Below are positions 25,334 through 33,163 of a DNA stretch of 64,000 nucleotides, one piece after another. The position numbers and the translations under genes were made by a program. Below the pieces are notes generated by a model. That model was not told the origin of the DNA. It ran no database searches and was given only the letters and a program-made list of their open reading frames with translations. Numbering within the stretch: position 1 is the stretch's first letter; each line of letters opens with the position of its first letter. The stretch is from DASUPK01 sp963831605 (lineage in GTDB: Bacteria > Actinomycetota > Thermoleophilia > Solirubrobacterales > 70-9): NCBI GenBank assembly GCA_963831605.1, contig CAWHQR010000003.1:372001-436000 (forward strand), written 5' to 3'.

Positions 25334-25768
25334 TGCCGCGGCTGCTTCGACCTCGCGCATCTCGAAGGTCTCCTCGAGATGCTTGTGCGAGGGGCAGTAA
25401 TCCATCCCCGGCAGCGGCTCACGCTGGCAGGGTGTGCCCTTGCGAGTGCTGGCCTGACAGTTTCTCTCCTGGCCGTCCAGCGTCACATCCGCGGGCAGTG
25501 AGTCGAGGAACTCCTCGATCAGCCCGATGTGCCGCTCGATGACCATGTAGACGCGTACCTGCTCGGCAAGAGCGAAGTACTCGCGCACCTCGGTGAACAG
25601 GGTCTTCGCCGGGCGGGCGAAGTAGCGGCGATCAGAAACGAGCCGCTGAATGGTGGCCTCGCAGGCTTCCAGCAGGTTCTGCCGGGCCGCGAACGTCCTC
25701 TCCACACCCTCGGAGGTGTCGATGCGAGGAGCCAGGTCCCTGTAGATGGAACGACTGAATTGATACAT
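25331..25768 (-). CDS. Small protein with C-terminal zinc-binding motif (DUF5763-like)
   Basis: The protein of 145 residues begins MYQFSRSIYRDLAPRI. Its middle is helical (FAARQNLLEACEATIQRLVSDRRYFARPAKTLF). Near the C-terminus CQASTRKGTPCQREPLPGMDYCPSHKHLEE gives a C-x9-C...C-x2-H cluster, split here as CQASTRKGTPC and YCPSHKH, that resembles the DUF5763 zinc motif. The ATG at 25768 has an AAGGAGAG site; an upstream in-frame start at 25852 lacks one. The stop is in repeat copy B. Function unknown; a nucleic-acid-binding role is possible. Confidence 0.7.
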   Translation of the reverse strand: MYQFSRSIYRDLAPRIDTSEGVERTFAARQNLLEACEATIQRLVSDRRYFARPAKTLFTEVREYFALAEQVRVYMVIERHIGLIEEFLDSLPADVTLDGQERNCQASTRKGTPCQREPLPGMDYCPSHKHLEETFEMREVEAAAA

Positions 25769-25857
25769 CCGTGATCTCTCCTTACCCCCCTGAAGCCTCG
25801 TCCTCGGGCTCTTCCTGCCCTCGGACCCTCCAGGCGACGCTGATTGAACCACGGTCT

Positions 25858-25872
25858 ACCCAATTTTTGGGT
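25858..25872. promoter_or_regulatory. Inverted repeat ACCCAA-TTT-TTGGGT upstream of the zinc-protein gene
   Basis: Perfect six-base arms, 90 bp before the start at 25768, in the AT-richest part of this region. A direct repeat of TATTAAGTAG follows at about 25880-25901. The pair could be an operator or promoter elements. Confidence 0.35.
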
Positions 25873-25918
25873 TAAGCACCTATTAAGTAGTATTAAGTAG
25901 GCTCAGAACAGTGCTTTT

Positions 25919-25938
25919 GAGTAGGCGCCTGCCTACTC
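25919..25938. terminator. Hairpin at the end of nadB
   Basis: GAGTAGGC-GCCT-GCCTACTC has perfect 8-bp arms and includes the nadB stop codon. It may terminate nadB transcription (minus strand). There is no T-run. Confidence 0.4.
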
Positions 25939-27376
25939 CCACGCCTGCCAGGCGAGCTCATCGCCGCTGCAGACGATGTGCAGGCCGTCGAGTTCCGGGT
26001 TCAGCTCGGGAAACTCGAGCCTGCGGTGCGATCCGCGCGACTCCTCGCGCTCGAGCGCGAATCGGGCGATCAGCCGGGCGAGCGGGTAGGGGTCGTCAAG
26101 CAGCCGTTCGAGCTCCTCCCGGCGCCTGAGCGGCCCCGCGAGCCTCCAGACCGCCTGCCTGGTCTCGGCGAGGGGCGGATCGAAGCGCCACTCCGGGGGT
26201 TCCGGGGCTCGCGCGGCCCCTGGCTCCGCCGATGCCGCCCGCGCCGCCCTGGCGCCGAGGACGAAGCACTCGGTGAGCGAGTTCGAGGCCAGGCGGTTGG
26301 CCCCGTGCAGCCCGGTGTCCGCGCACTCGCCGACCGCGAACAGGCCCGGCAGCGAGGAGCGCCCCTCCAGGTCGGTGGCGATGCCGCCCATCACATAGTG
26401 GGAGGCGGGGGAGACCGGGATCGGCTCCTGGGTCGGATCGAAGCCGGCTTCGCGCAGTGAGGCGAAGACGCTCGGGAAGCGGGCCTCGCTGAGCTCGCGC
26501 ATGTCGAGATAGACGTGGTCGGAGCCGTCGCTCTTCATCTGGTCGAGGACGGCCAGGGTGACGGCGTCGCGGGGGGCGAGCTCGTCGGTGAAGCGCTCGC
26601 CGCCTGCGCCGAGCAGCGTCGCACCCTCGCCGCGGACGGCCTCCGTGACGAGGAGCCCGTCCGAATCGGTGCCGGGCGCAGACAGAGCCGTCGGGTGGAA
26701 CTGGCAGAGCTCCAGGTCGGCAAGCTCAGCCCCTGCCGCGTGGGCCATCACCGGCCCTGCGCCGATCGCGCCCCAGGGATTGGTGGTCCTCGCCCAGAGG
26801 GCGGCCGCGCCCCCGGTGGCGAAGATCGTCGCCTTGGCGTGGAGCGGCTCGCGATCGGTGAGCACGCCGAAGCAGCGCTCGCCATCGCCCCAGAGGGCGA
26901 CCGCCGAGGTCTTCTCGATCACCTCGATTCGCTCGTCACGCTGCGGCGATCTCCGCGAGCCGCTCGGTGATCCGCCTGCCGGTCGCCGCGCCGCCCGCGT
27001 GGACGATCCGCCGCCGGGAGTGACCGCCTTCCAGGGCGAGTGAGAGGCTCTCGTCCGGGAGGAGGTCGAAGTGGACCCCGCGGCGCTGGAGCTCCCGGAC
27101 GACGCCGGGCGCCTCGTGCGCGAGCAGCTCGGCGGCCGACCGCCGGCATGCCCCGCGCCCGGCGGCGACGGTGTCCTCGACGTGCTGCTCCGGGGAGTCG
27201 TCGGCCCCGATCGCGGCGGCGAGCCCGCCCTGGGCCCAGAAGCTGGAGCTCTCGCTGAGCGGCTTCCGGGACACCATCGCTACGCGGGACCCCGCGTCGG
27301 CGGCGGTCAGGGCCGAGTACAGCCCGGCGGCGCCCCCGCCCACCACCACGACGTCGAATCGGTCGCCCGGCGTCAT
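25933..27376 (-). pseudogene. nadB: L-aspartate oxidase NadB, interrupted by one +1 frameshift
   Basis: The N-terminal part (MTPGDRFDVVVVGGGAAGLYSA, the FAD GxGxxG site; SSSFWAQGGLAAAIG; HSRRRIVHAGGAATGRRI) ends in one frame at EIAAA, and the C-terminal part (IFATGGAAALW, LELCQFHPTAL, PVSPASHYVMGGI, ECADTGLHGANRLASNSL) continues in the next. Dropping one base near 26938 joins them as EIAAADERIEVIEKTSAVALW. The family usually has about 500-530 residues; the joined product has about 480. NadB makes iminoaspartate, the first step of NAD synthesis. nadA and nadC are not adjacent. ATG at 27376 lies 10 nt after TACGGT. Real mutation or sequence error cannot be told. Confidence 0.85.
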
Positions 27377-27390
27377 CGCGCGGTGAACCG

Positions 27391-27396
27391 TACTGT
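27391..27396 (+). promoter_or_regulatory. -10-like box TACTGT before the putative ATC start of the deacetylase gene
   Basis: TACTGT, six bases, then ATC at 27403: the same spacing as other leaderless starts here. Confidence 0.45.
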
Positions 27397-27402
27397 GCGC
27401 TG

Positions 27403-28416
27403 ATCCGAGGCCTCTATCTGCGACATCCGAGCTCCTTCCGGCACGACACGGGAGGCCATCCCGAGAATGCCAGGCGGCTGACGGCGATCGAGGAGGCGAT
27501 GTCCGAGCGCGACTGGCTCGGGCTCGAGCGGGTCGAGGCTCCGGCGGCGACCCGCGAGCAGCTGGAGCGCGTTCACGGCGCCGCCCACGTGGACACCATC
27601 GAGGCCCTGTCCGCGAAGGGCGGAGGGATGATCGACCTCGACACGGTGGCCAGCGAGGGCTCGTGGGAGGCGGCGCTGCATGCGGCGGGCGGGGCCGTCC
27701 ACGCGACCGAGCGCCTGATGGGCGAGGGAGGGTTTGCCTTCTGCGGCCTGCGCCCACCGGGCCATCACGCCGAGCGGGACCAGGCGATGGGCTTCTGCCT
27801 GTTCAACAACGTCGCCGTGGCGGCGGCTCACGCGATCGCCGAGTGCGGCGCGGAGCGCGTGCTCATCCTCGACTGGGACGTCCACCACGGCAACGGGACC
27901 GAGGCGATCTTCTATGGGTCCTCGGAGGTTCTCTACTCGAGCATCCACCAGAGCCCGCTCTACCCGGGAACCGGCGCCGCCACCGATTTCGGCAGCGACG
28001 AGGGGGAGGGGTACACGGTGAACCTGCCGGTCCCGCCCGGGAGCGGCCCGGACGAGTTCCTGGCGCTGACCCAGCACGTGGTCGCGCCGATCGCCCGCGA
28101 GTGGCGGCCGGGGCTGCTCTGCATCTCGGCGGGCTACGACGCGCACCGCGATGACCCACTCGCCAACTGCGAGCTCGACGACGCCGCCTACGCCGACATG
28201 GCAGCGACGCTGCGCGACCTCGCGGGCGAGCTGGGCATCCCCCTGCTCATCTGCCTCGAGGGTGGCTATTCGCTTGCGGCGCTGGCGCGCGGCGTCGTGG
28301 CGACGCTCGATGCCGCCGGGGACGAGCGTGCACCGCGTGAGGCGCCGGCCGCGCCGGCAGCTGCCTACCGGAAGCGCCTGGCGCGCCACTGGCCCGTACT
28401 GGCCGCCCCGGACTAG
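27403..28416 (+). CDS. Histone-deacetylase-family protein (class II/AcuC-like), probable ATC start
   Basis: The protein shows all family motifs: RHDTGGHPENARRL near the N-terminus, GLRPPGHHAERDQAMGFCLFNN, VLILDWDVHHGNGTEAIFY (zinc ligands D, H), CISAGYDAHRDDPLA and LEGGYSLAAL. The HPEN segment is essential to the fold and precedes the first canonical start (ATG 27499) by some 20 codons, so that start is too late. No ATG, GTG or TTG lies in frame between 27355 and 27424. The ATC at 27403, or the CTG before it, is the likely initiator, giving (M)RGLYLRHPSSFRHD. It probably deacetylates acetyl-lysine or a polyamine-like small molecule. Divergent from nadB. Confidence 0.8.
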   Translation: MRGLYLRHPSSFRHDTGGHPENARRLTAIEEAMSERDWLGLERVEAPAATREQLERVHGAAHVDTIEALSAKGGGMIDLDTVASEGSWEAALHAAGGAVHATERLMGEGGFAFCGLRPPGHHAERDQAMGFCLFNNVAVAAAHAIAECGAERVLILDWDVHHGNGTEAIFYGSSEVLYSSIHQSPLYPGTGAATDFGSDEGEGYTVNLPVPPGSGPDEFLALTQHVVAPIAREWRPGLLCISAGYDAHRDDPLANCELDDAAYADMAATLRDLAGELGIPLLICLEGGYSLAALARGVVATLDAAGDERAPREAPAAPAAAYRKRLARHWPVLAAPD

Positions 28417-28426
28417 GCGGAGCTCC

Positions 28427-30400
28427 TCAAGCGCTGAGCTGATCCCTGATCTCGTTGAGGAGCTTCTTCGGGATCCCCGGGACCGCCTCGAGCTCGTCCA
28501 CCGATGCGAAGCCCTGATGGCGCTCTCGGTACGCGATCAGCCGCGTCGCCTGTGTCAGGGACATCCCGAGCTCGCGGAACTGCTCGAAGCTCGCCTTGTT
28601 GACGTCGACCGGGCCGCCGCGGCGTGAGCGAGCGGTCTCCGCTCTCGCCTGTGTCGAGCGCGTGCTGCTCTCCGTGGGGGGCGCCTCCTTCTCCTTCGCA
28701 ACCGCCTTCTCGGCTCGCCGCGCCCGGCGCTTGGCCAGGAAGCCCCGGGGCGCGGAGTCGGGCTTCACCGCGTCCTGCTCGTCGGTGCTCTGCTCGTCAC
28801 CGGCCTCCTGCGACTTCTCGACCACGGCTTCTCCCTGGTCCGGCGCCGGCAGCTCGATGCCGACCGAGGCGGCGTGCGCCTGGGCGCTGCCCGCCCGGTC
28901 CGTCACGGACTTGATCCGGTCTTCGAGCGCCCGGAAGCGGCCCTCGCGCTCCTCAGTGGCCTTCCTGCGGTCCTCGTCGGCCACATCGCCGAGCTTGGCC
29001 TCCGCGGACTCGGCGCGGCCCTCGGCCTCGCGGAGCTGGTGCTCGGCCGAGCGCAGGGCGCGGCCGGCCCCCTCCAGCTCGGTGGCCAGCTCCTGCTCAC
29101 GTTCGGCGAAGCGCCGTTCGGCCTCGTCCTCCCCTTGATTGCGGAGCTCGCCGACCTGGCCGCGGATCCATTCCGCGGCGGCGCCGCGGGCCTCGGCCTC
29201 GGTTTCGAGCCGGGCGCTCTCCAGGTCCTCGGCCCTCTTCTCCGCGCGCTTTGCCCGGCTCTCGGCCTCCTGGACCAGCTGCTCGCGTGACGAGCGCTCC
29301 TCCTCGAGCTGGCTGCGGAGGGTGTCGAGCTCTCCCATCAGGCCGCTCTCGGTCGCCTTGCGGGCCGACTCGCCGGCTATGCGCACCCGTTCCTCGGCCT
29401 CCGCGTGGAGGGTCTTCTCTTGCTCGGCGAGGCGACGCGCGGCCTCACGCTCCACCCGGGCCTGGGTGTCGGCCTCGACCTTGGCGATGGCGTCGGCGAT
29501 CTTGGCGTCGGACTCGGCCTGCACCCGCCGCAGGTCGGCATCCACGCGCTCACCGGCGTCGTCGATCTGCTGAGCGATCTCGTCGAGGCGGCGCTCGGCG
29601 GCGCCGGCTGCCTCGGTGGCGGCCTCGCGCTCGCGGGCCAGAGCCTGCTCGCGGCTCTTGAGCTCCGAGCGGAAGCGATGCTCGGCGGCGCGCCGGGCGC
29701 CGTCGACCTCCTCGCGCGCCCGCTCGTCGGCGTCGGAGCGAATGTCGGCGATCCGCTTGGCGAGCTCCTGCTCCAGCTTGCGACGGATGCCGCGCTCGAT
29801 CTCCGCGCGGGATTCCCCGCGTGCCTGCTCGACAGCCGCCTGGATGCGTGACTCGGTCTCGGCCTCCATCGTCGCGACCTGGGCCTGCAGCCGCTCGGTG
29901 TGCTCGCGCATGCGGCGGTCGGCCTCCTCGCCGGCCCTGCGCTCCGCCTCCGCGTGGGCCTGATCGCCGCCCTCCGCCGCGCTCCTCTCGGTGCGCTCGA
30001 GGCGCTCGCGGGCGTCCTTCAGGGCGGCGGCGGCCTCGTCGCGCTCGGCGATCAGCTCCTTCTCCCGCGCCAGCATCCGGTGCTCCAGCTCGCCCCGATC
30101 CCGCTCCCTCGCGTCGGTGACCGTGACCTCAGCGGCGGAGCGGGTCTCGGCCTCCTCGAGCCGGCGCTGAAGCTCCTCGAGGGACCTGGCCGCGCGCTCA
30201 CGCTCCTTCTCAAGGTCCTCCTCCAGCGCGAGGATCTCCGCGGTCGCGCGCTCCTCGGCCTCGCGGCGGGCTGCGTCGATCGCCTGCTTCATGTGCGGGT
30301 CGCGCTCGCGGTTGGCCGGGTCCTCGGCCGCGACGCTCGGGGCGCCCGCTCGCATTTCGTCGGGATCCACCTTGGCGCCTTCGTGTTGGCGCTCGGTCAT
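28427..30400 (-). CDS. Long coiled-coil protein with C-terminal ComEA-type helix-hairpin-helix domain
   Basis: Of 657 residues, roughly 35-500 are an uninterrupted Glu/Arg/Ala-rich coiled coil with heptads (for example EEDLEKERERAARSLEELQRR). A Pro/Asp/Lys linker of about 90 residues follows, then residues about 595-657 form a helix-hairpin-helix pair: GPVDVNKASFEQFRELGMSL, RLIAYRERHQGFASVDEL, VPGIPKKLLNEI. The HhH is of the ComEA/HhH_3 kind that binds DNA non-specifically. No signal peptide or membrane segment is seen, so it is probably cytoplasmic and could bridge or organise DNA. TAGAGT ends 9 nt before the ATG. Its stop is 10 bp from that of the deacetylase. Confidence 0.8.
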   Translation of the reverse strand: MTERQHEGAKVDPDEMRAGAPSVAAEDPANRERDPHMKQAIDAARREAEERATAEILALEEDLEKERERAARSLEELQRRLEEAETRSAAEVTVTDARERDRGELEHRMLAREKELIAERDEAAAALKDARERLERTERSAAEGGDQAHAEAERRAGEEADRRMREHTERLQAQVATMEAETESRIQAAVEQARGESRAEIERGIRRKLEQELAKRIADIRSDADERAREEVDGARRAAEHRFRSELKSREQALAREREAATEAAGAAERRLDEIAQQIDDAGERVDADLRRVQAESDAKIADAIAKVEADTQARVEREAARRLAEQEKTLHAEAEERVRIAGESARKATESGLMGELDTLRSQLEEERSSREQLVQEAESRAKRAEKRAEDLESARLETEAEARGAAAEWIRGQVGELRNQGEDEAERRFAEREQELATELEGAGRALRSAEHQLREAEGRAESAEAKLGDVADEDRRKATEEREGRFRALEDRIKSVTDRAGSAQAHAASVGIELPAPDQGEAVVEKSQEAGDEQSTDEQDAVKPDSAPRGFLAKRRARRAEKAVAKEKEAPPTESSTRSTQARAETARSRRGGPVDVNKASFEQFRELGMSLTQATRLIAYRERHQGFASVDELEAVPGIPKKLLNEIRDQLSA

Positions 30401-30537
30401 CGGGGCGGGACTCTACGCGACGTGCAGGCCGGAGCGATGTCGGCGCGGGGCCGTTTGCCTTCGGAGACTCCCCCGTCTTGTTCCGTTCGCCGCTTCGGGC
30501 GAGCCTTCTGGAAACGAGCTCGAGGAGGAGGTTGCAG

Positions 30538-30750
30538 ATGCGAGAACTTCTTTATCGGCGGCTGGCGGGTCTCCCGACCGGGAGCGGTCAGGGAACCGTC
30601 GAGTACGTGGGACTGATCCTGCTGGTCGCGCTGCTGATGGTCGGAATGGTCGCGGCGATGAAGGGCTTTCAGGGCAAGCAGGGGGTGGAGCTCGCCCAGA
30701 CGATCGTGGACAAGATCCGCGAGGCGGTCGGCCAGGTTTCCTTCAAGTAA
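30538..30750 (+). CDS. Orphan Flp-type pilin-like small protein
   Basis: The 70-residue protein has a short basic leader ending in TGSGQGTVEYVGLILLVALLM: the G-x4-EY signature cut by Flp/Tad prepilin peptidases, directly followed by a single membrane helix. The tail is short and hydrophilic. A strong GGAGGAGG site precedes the ATG at 30538. No tad secretion, TadV or TadE gene is nearby, so if functional it depends on machinery elsewhere. It might alternatively be a small TadE-like envelope protein. It lies 41 bp before rph, on the same strand. Confidence 0.7.
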   Translation: MRELLYRRLAGLPTGSGQGTVEYVGLILLVALLMVGMVAAMKGFQGKQGVELAQTIVDKIREAVGQVSFK

Positions 30751-30791
30751 GGCGGCAGGTCTTTGGGCGCGGTCGATGGCAGACTGGCGCG

Positions 30792-31526
30792 ATGGCCGCC
30801 AGCCGCAGCTACGACCGCGCCCCCGCCGACCTTCGCCCGGTGACGATCGAGCCGGGCTTCGTCCGGACCGCCGACGGGTCGGCGCTGATCAGCCAGGGCG
30901 AGACGCGCGTCATCTGCACCGCGTCGGTGAGTGACAGCGTGCCGCGCTGGATGGAGGGCAGGGGCCGGGGCTGGGTCACCGGCGAGTACGCGATGCTGCC
31001 CGCCTCGACGGGCGATCGCAAGGCCCGCGACATCAGCCGCGGCAAGCAGGATGGTCGCGGGGTGGAGATCCAGCGGCTGATCGGCCGGTCGTTGCGCGGG
31101 GTGGTCGACTTCATGGCCCTCGGCGAGCGCTCGGTCTACGTGGACTGCGACGTCCTGCAGGCGGACGGCGGCACCCGCTGCGCCGCGATCACGGGCGGAT
31201 TCGTCGCTCTCTGTGACGCTCTTGAGAAGTTGGTCGACGCCGGCAAGCTCGAGACGATGCCGCTCAACCAGTCGGTCGCCGCGGTGAGTGTCGGGATGGT
31301 CGACGGCCGGGCGCTCTGCGACCTCGACTACAGCGAGGACTCGACCGCCGAGGTCGACGCGAACGTAGTAATGACCGGCGATGGTGGACTGGTGGAGGTG
31401 CAGGCCACCGCGGAGCGCACCCCGCTCTCTCGCGCCTCCCTCGATGAACTGCTCGCGCTGGCGGAGGGCGGGATCGCGAAGCTGCGCGAGGCGCAGGAAT
31501 CCGCGCTCGGTTCGCTCCCGGCCTGA
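30792..31526 (+). CDS. rph: Ribonuclease PH
   Basis: The 244-residue protein carries the RNase PH core: RPVTIEPGFVRTADGSALISQGETRVICTASV, GWVTGEYAMLP, REIQ-type GVEIQRLIGRSLR, the phosphate/metal region YVDCDVLQADGGTRCAAITG and the C-terminal LDYSEDSTAEVDANVVMTG. It trims tRNA 3' ends by phosphorolysis. The frame is open far upstream, but MAASRSYDRAPADLRP at 30792 is the proper N-terminus. rdgB follows after 28 bp, the common rph-rdgB arrangement. Confidence 0.95.
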   Translation: MAASRSYDRAPADLRPVTIEPGFVRTADGSALISQGETRVICTASVSDSVPRWMEGRGRGWVTGEYAMLPASTGDRKARDISRGKQDGRGVEIQRLIGRSLRGVVDFMALGERSVYVDCDVLQADGGTRCAAITGGFVALCDALEKLVDAGKLETMPLNQSVAAVSVGMVDGRALCDLDYSEDSTAEVDANVVMTGDGGLVEVQATAERTPLSRASLDELLALAEGGIAKLREAQESALGSLPA

Positions 31527-31554
31527 GCGCGGATCACGGATGATCTGAGCGGCG

Positions 31555-32148
31555 ATGTCTGCTCTCGTCCTAGCCACCCGCAACGACCACAAGCTGCGTG
31601 AGCTCCGCGAGGCCCTGCCCGGGATCGAGATCGATCCCCTGCCGGAGGAGGTCGTGCTCCCGCCGGAGACCGGCGACACCTTCGCGGAGAACGCCCTGGG
31701 CAAGGCGCGGGCGGCCCATGCGGCGACCGGCCGGACCGCGATCGCCGACGACTCCGGGATCGAGGCCCGCGGGCTCGACGGCCGGCCCGGTGTGCGATCG
31801 GCTCGGTATGCCGGCGAGGACGCGACCGACGAGGAGAACCTGGCGAAGCTCTTGCGTGAGGTCGGCGCGGGCGAGGACCGGCGGGTGGCGTACGTCTGCG
31901 CGATCGCGATGGTGGACGAGGACGGCTCGGAATCGCTGTTCGAGGGCCGCTGCGAGGGGGCTCTCGCGGAGAAGCCGCGAGGGACGGGGGGCTTCGGCTA
32001 CGACCCGGCGTTCGTCCCGGATGACACCGGTCCGGATGACGACCGCACCATGGCCGAGCTGGCGCCCGAGGAGAAGCACGCGATCAGCCACCGCGGCAGG
32101 GCGGCGCGCAAGCTCGCCTCCCACCTTGGAATCGAGGTGACGCCGTGA
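31555..32148 (+). CDS. rdgB: RdgB/HAM1 family non-canonical purine NTP pyrophosphatase
   Basis: The 197-residue protein opens with LVLATRNDHKLRELREAL, the SxNxxK-type substrate loop, then TFAENALGKARAAHAATGRTAIADDSGIEA (the catalytic ADDSG) and GTGGFGYDPAFVPDD. C-terminal EEKHAISHRGRAARKL completes the family pattern. It hydrolyses ITP, dITP and XTP to keep inosine out of nucleic acids. It follows rph and overlaps the transporter gene by GTGA. Confidence 0.95.
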   Translation: MSALVLATRNDHKLRELREALPGIEIDPLPEEVVLPPETGDTFAENALGKARAAHAATGRTAIADDSGIEARGLDGRPGVRSARYAGEDATDEENLAKLLREVGAGEDRRVAYVCAIAMVDEDGSESLFEGRCEGALAEKPRGTGGFGYDPAFVPDDTGPDDDRTMAELAPEEKHAISHRGRAARKLASHLGIEVTP

Positions 32149-33086
32149 GCCCGCGGAGCCCCGTGGCCGGAAGCGGGATCACCAAGCCGCGCGCGGCCGC
32201 GGTCTCGATCGCCTCCAACTCCGCGCTGATCGCCCTGAAGCTCGCGGCGGCCGCCATCACCGGCTCCGTCGCGATCCTGAGCGAGGCGCTCCACTCGATG
32301 ATCGACCTGATCGCGTCCGTCGTCGCCTTCGTGTCGGTCCGCAAGGCTGACGAGCCCGCCGACGTCGATCACCCCTATGGCCATGAGAAGCTGGAGAACG
32401 TCGGCGCGGCGATCGAGGCGATGCTGATCCTCGTCGGCGCCGGTGTGATCGTGTATGAGGCGGTCAACCGCCTGTCGACCGGCGCGACGGTTGATCAGCT
32501 CGGCCTCGGCATCGCCGTCATCGCCTTCTCCGGCCTGGCCAACGTCGGAGTCTCCCGGTTCCTCTCGCGCGAGGCCAAGCGGCAGAACTCCCCTGCCCTG
32601 GCGGGAGATGCGGCGCATCTGGGCACCGACGCCTTCACCTCGGCCGGAGTCCTGGCCGGCCTGGTGTTGGTCCAGATCACCGGTGCGAACGCGATCGACT
32701 CGGTCGTGGCGATCATCGTGGCCGGCGTGATCGTGGTGACGGGGGTGCGCCTGCTGCGCCGATCGACCGGAGTGCTGGTGGACGTGGCTCCGCCTCCTGA
32801 GGAGATGGACCGCGTCGAGGCGGCAATCGCACGAGCTCGCGCCAACGCTCCCGAGGTCGTGGGGTACCACAAGCTCCGCGCGCGGACGACGGGCCGCCGG
32901 ACCTATGTCGACATGCACGTTCAGTTCGCGGCCGGCACGACACTCGAGCACGCCCATGAGGTCGCTCACCGGCTCCGAGACGCGATCGAGTCCGATCTCG
33001 GCGATGCCGAGGTGCTGATCCACGTGGAGCCGGAGAGCTCGCGCCGGGACCCGGCGGAGTCTCCCAGCGCGTTCCGCGCGGGCTAG
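32145..33086 (+). CDS. Cation diffusion facilitator (CDF) metal efflux protein
   Basis: The 313-residue protein has six hydrophobic segments followed by a soluble C-terminal domain. The transport-site helices show LSEALHSMIDLIASVVAF and DAAHLGTDAFTSAGVL, and the cytoplasmic loop carries DHPYGHEKLENVGA, the conserved HPYGHxK of CDF proteins. The C-terminal domain has YVDMHVQFAAGTTLEHAHEVAHRL, a dimer/metal-sensing ferredoxin-like fold. It likely exports Zn, Fe or Mn by proton antiport. GTG start coupled to rdgB. A hairpin repeat follows at 33122. Confidence 0.9.
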   Translation: MSPRSPVAGSGITKPRAAAVSIASNSALIALKLAAAAITGSVAILSEALHSMIDLIASVVAFVSVRKADEPADVDHPYGHEKLENVGAAIEAMLILVGAGVIVYEAVNRLSTGATVDQLGLGIAVIAFSGLANVGVSRFLSREAKRQNSPALAGDAAHLGTDAFTSAGVLAGLVLVQITGANAIDSVVAIIVAGVIVVTGVRLLRRSTGVLVDVAPPPEEMDRVEAAIARARANAPEVVGYHKLRARTTGRRTYVDMHVQFAAGTTLEHAHEVAHRLRDAIESDLGDAEVLIHVEPESSRRDPAESPSAFRAG

Positions 33087-33121
33087 CACCCCGTAGACGC
33101 TCAGAGGTGTGTTTTCAGACC

Positions 33122-33143
33122 GCTGCTTTGCATGGAAAGCGGC
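33122..33143. repeat. Two-hairpin repeat family, partial copy 1 (second hairpin only)
   Basis: GCTGCTTTGCATGG followed by AAAGCGGC. It sits between the convergent ends of the CDF gene and the RTX gene. Confidence 0.6.
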
Positions 33144-33163
33144 ACTTCCCTCGCGGCGCTCCG

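Noticed and set aside
27499..28416. Starting the deacetylase at ATG 27499
   Set aside because: This would remove the conserved HPEN segment at the N-terminus of the fold, so it is kept only as a fallback start.
28427..30400. Plus-strand open frames opposite the coiled-coil gene
   Set aside because: Several long frames exist only because the Glu/Ala/Arg-rich coding strand rarely yields stops on the other strand; their proteins are Ala/Ser/Arg- or Leu/Gly-rich without motifs.
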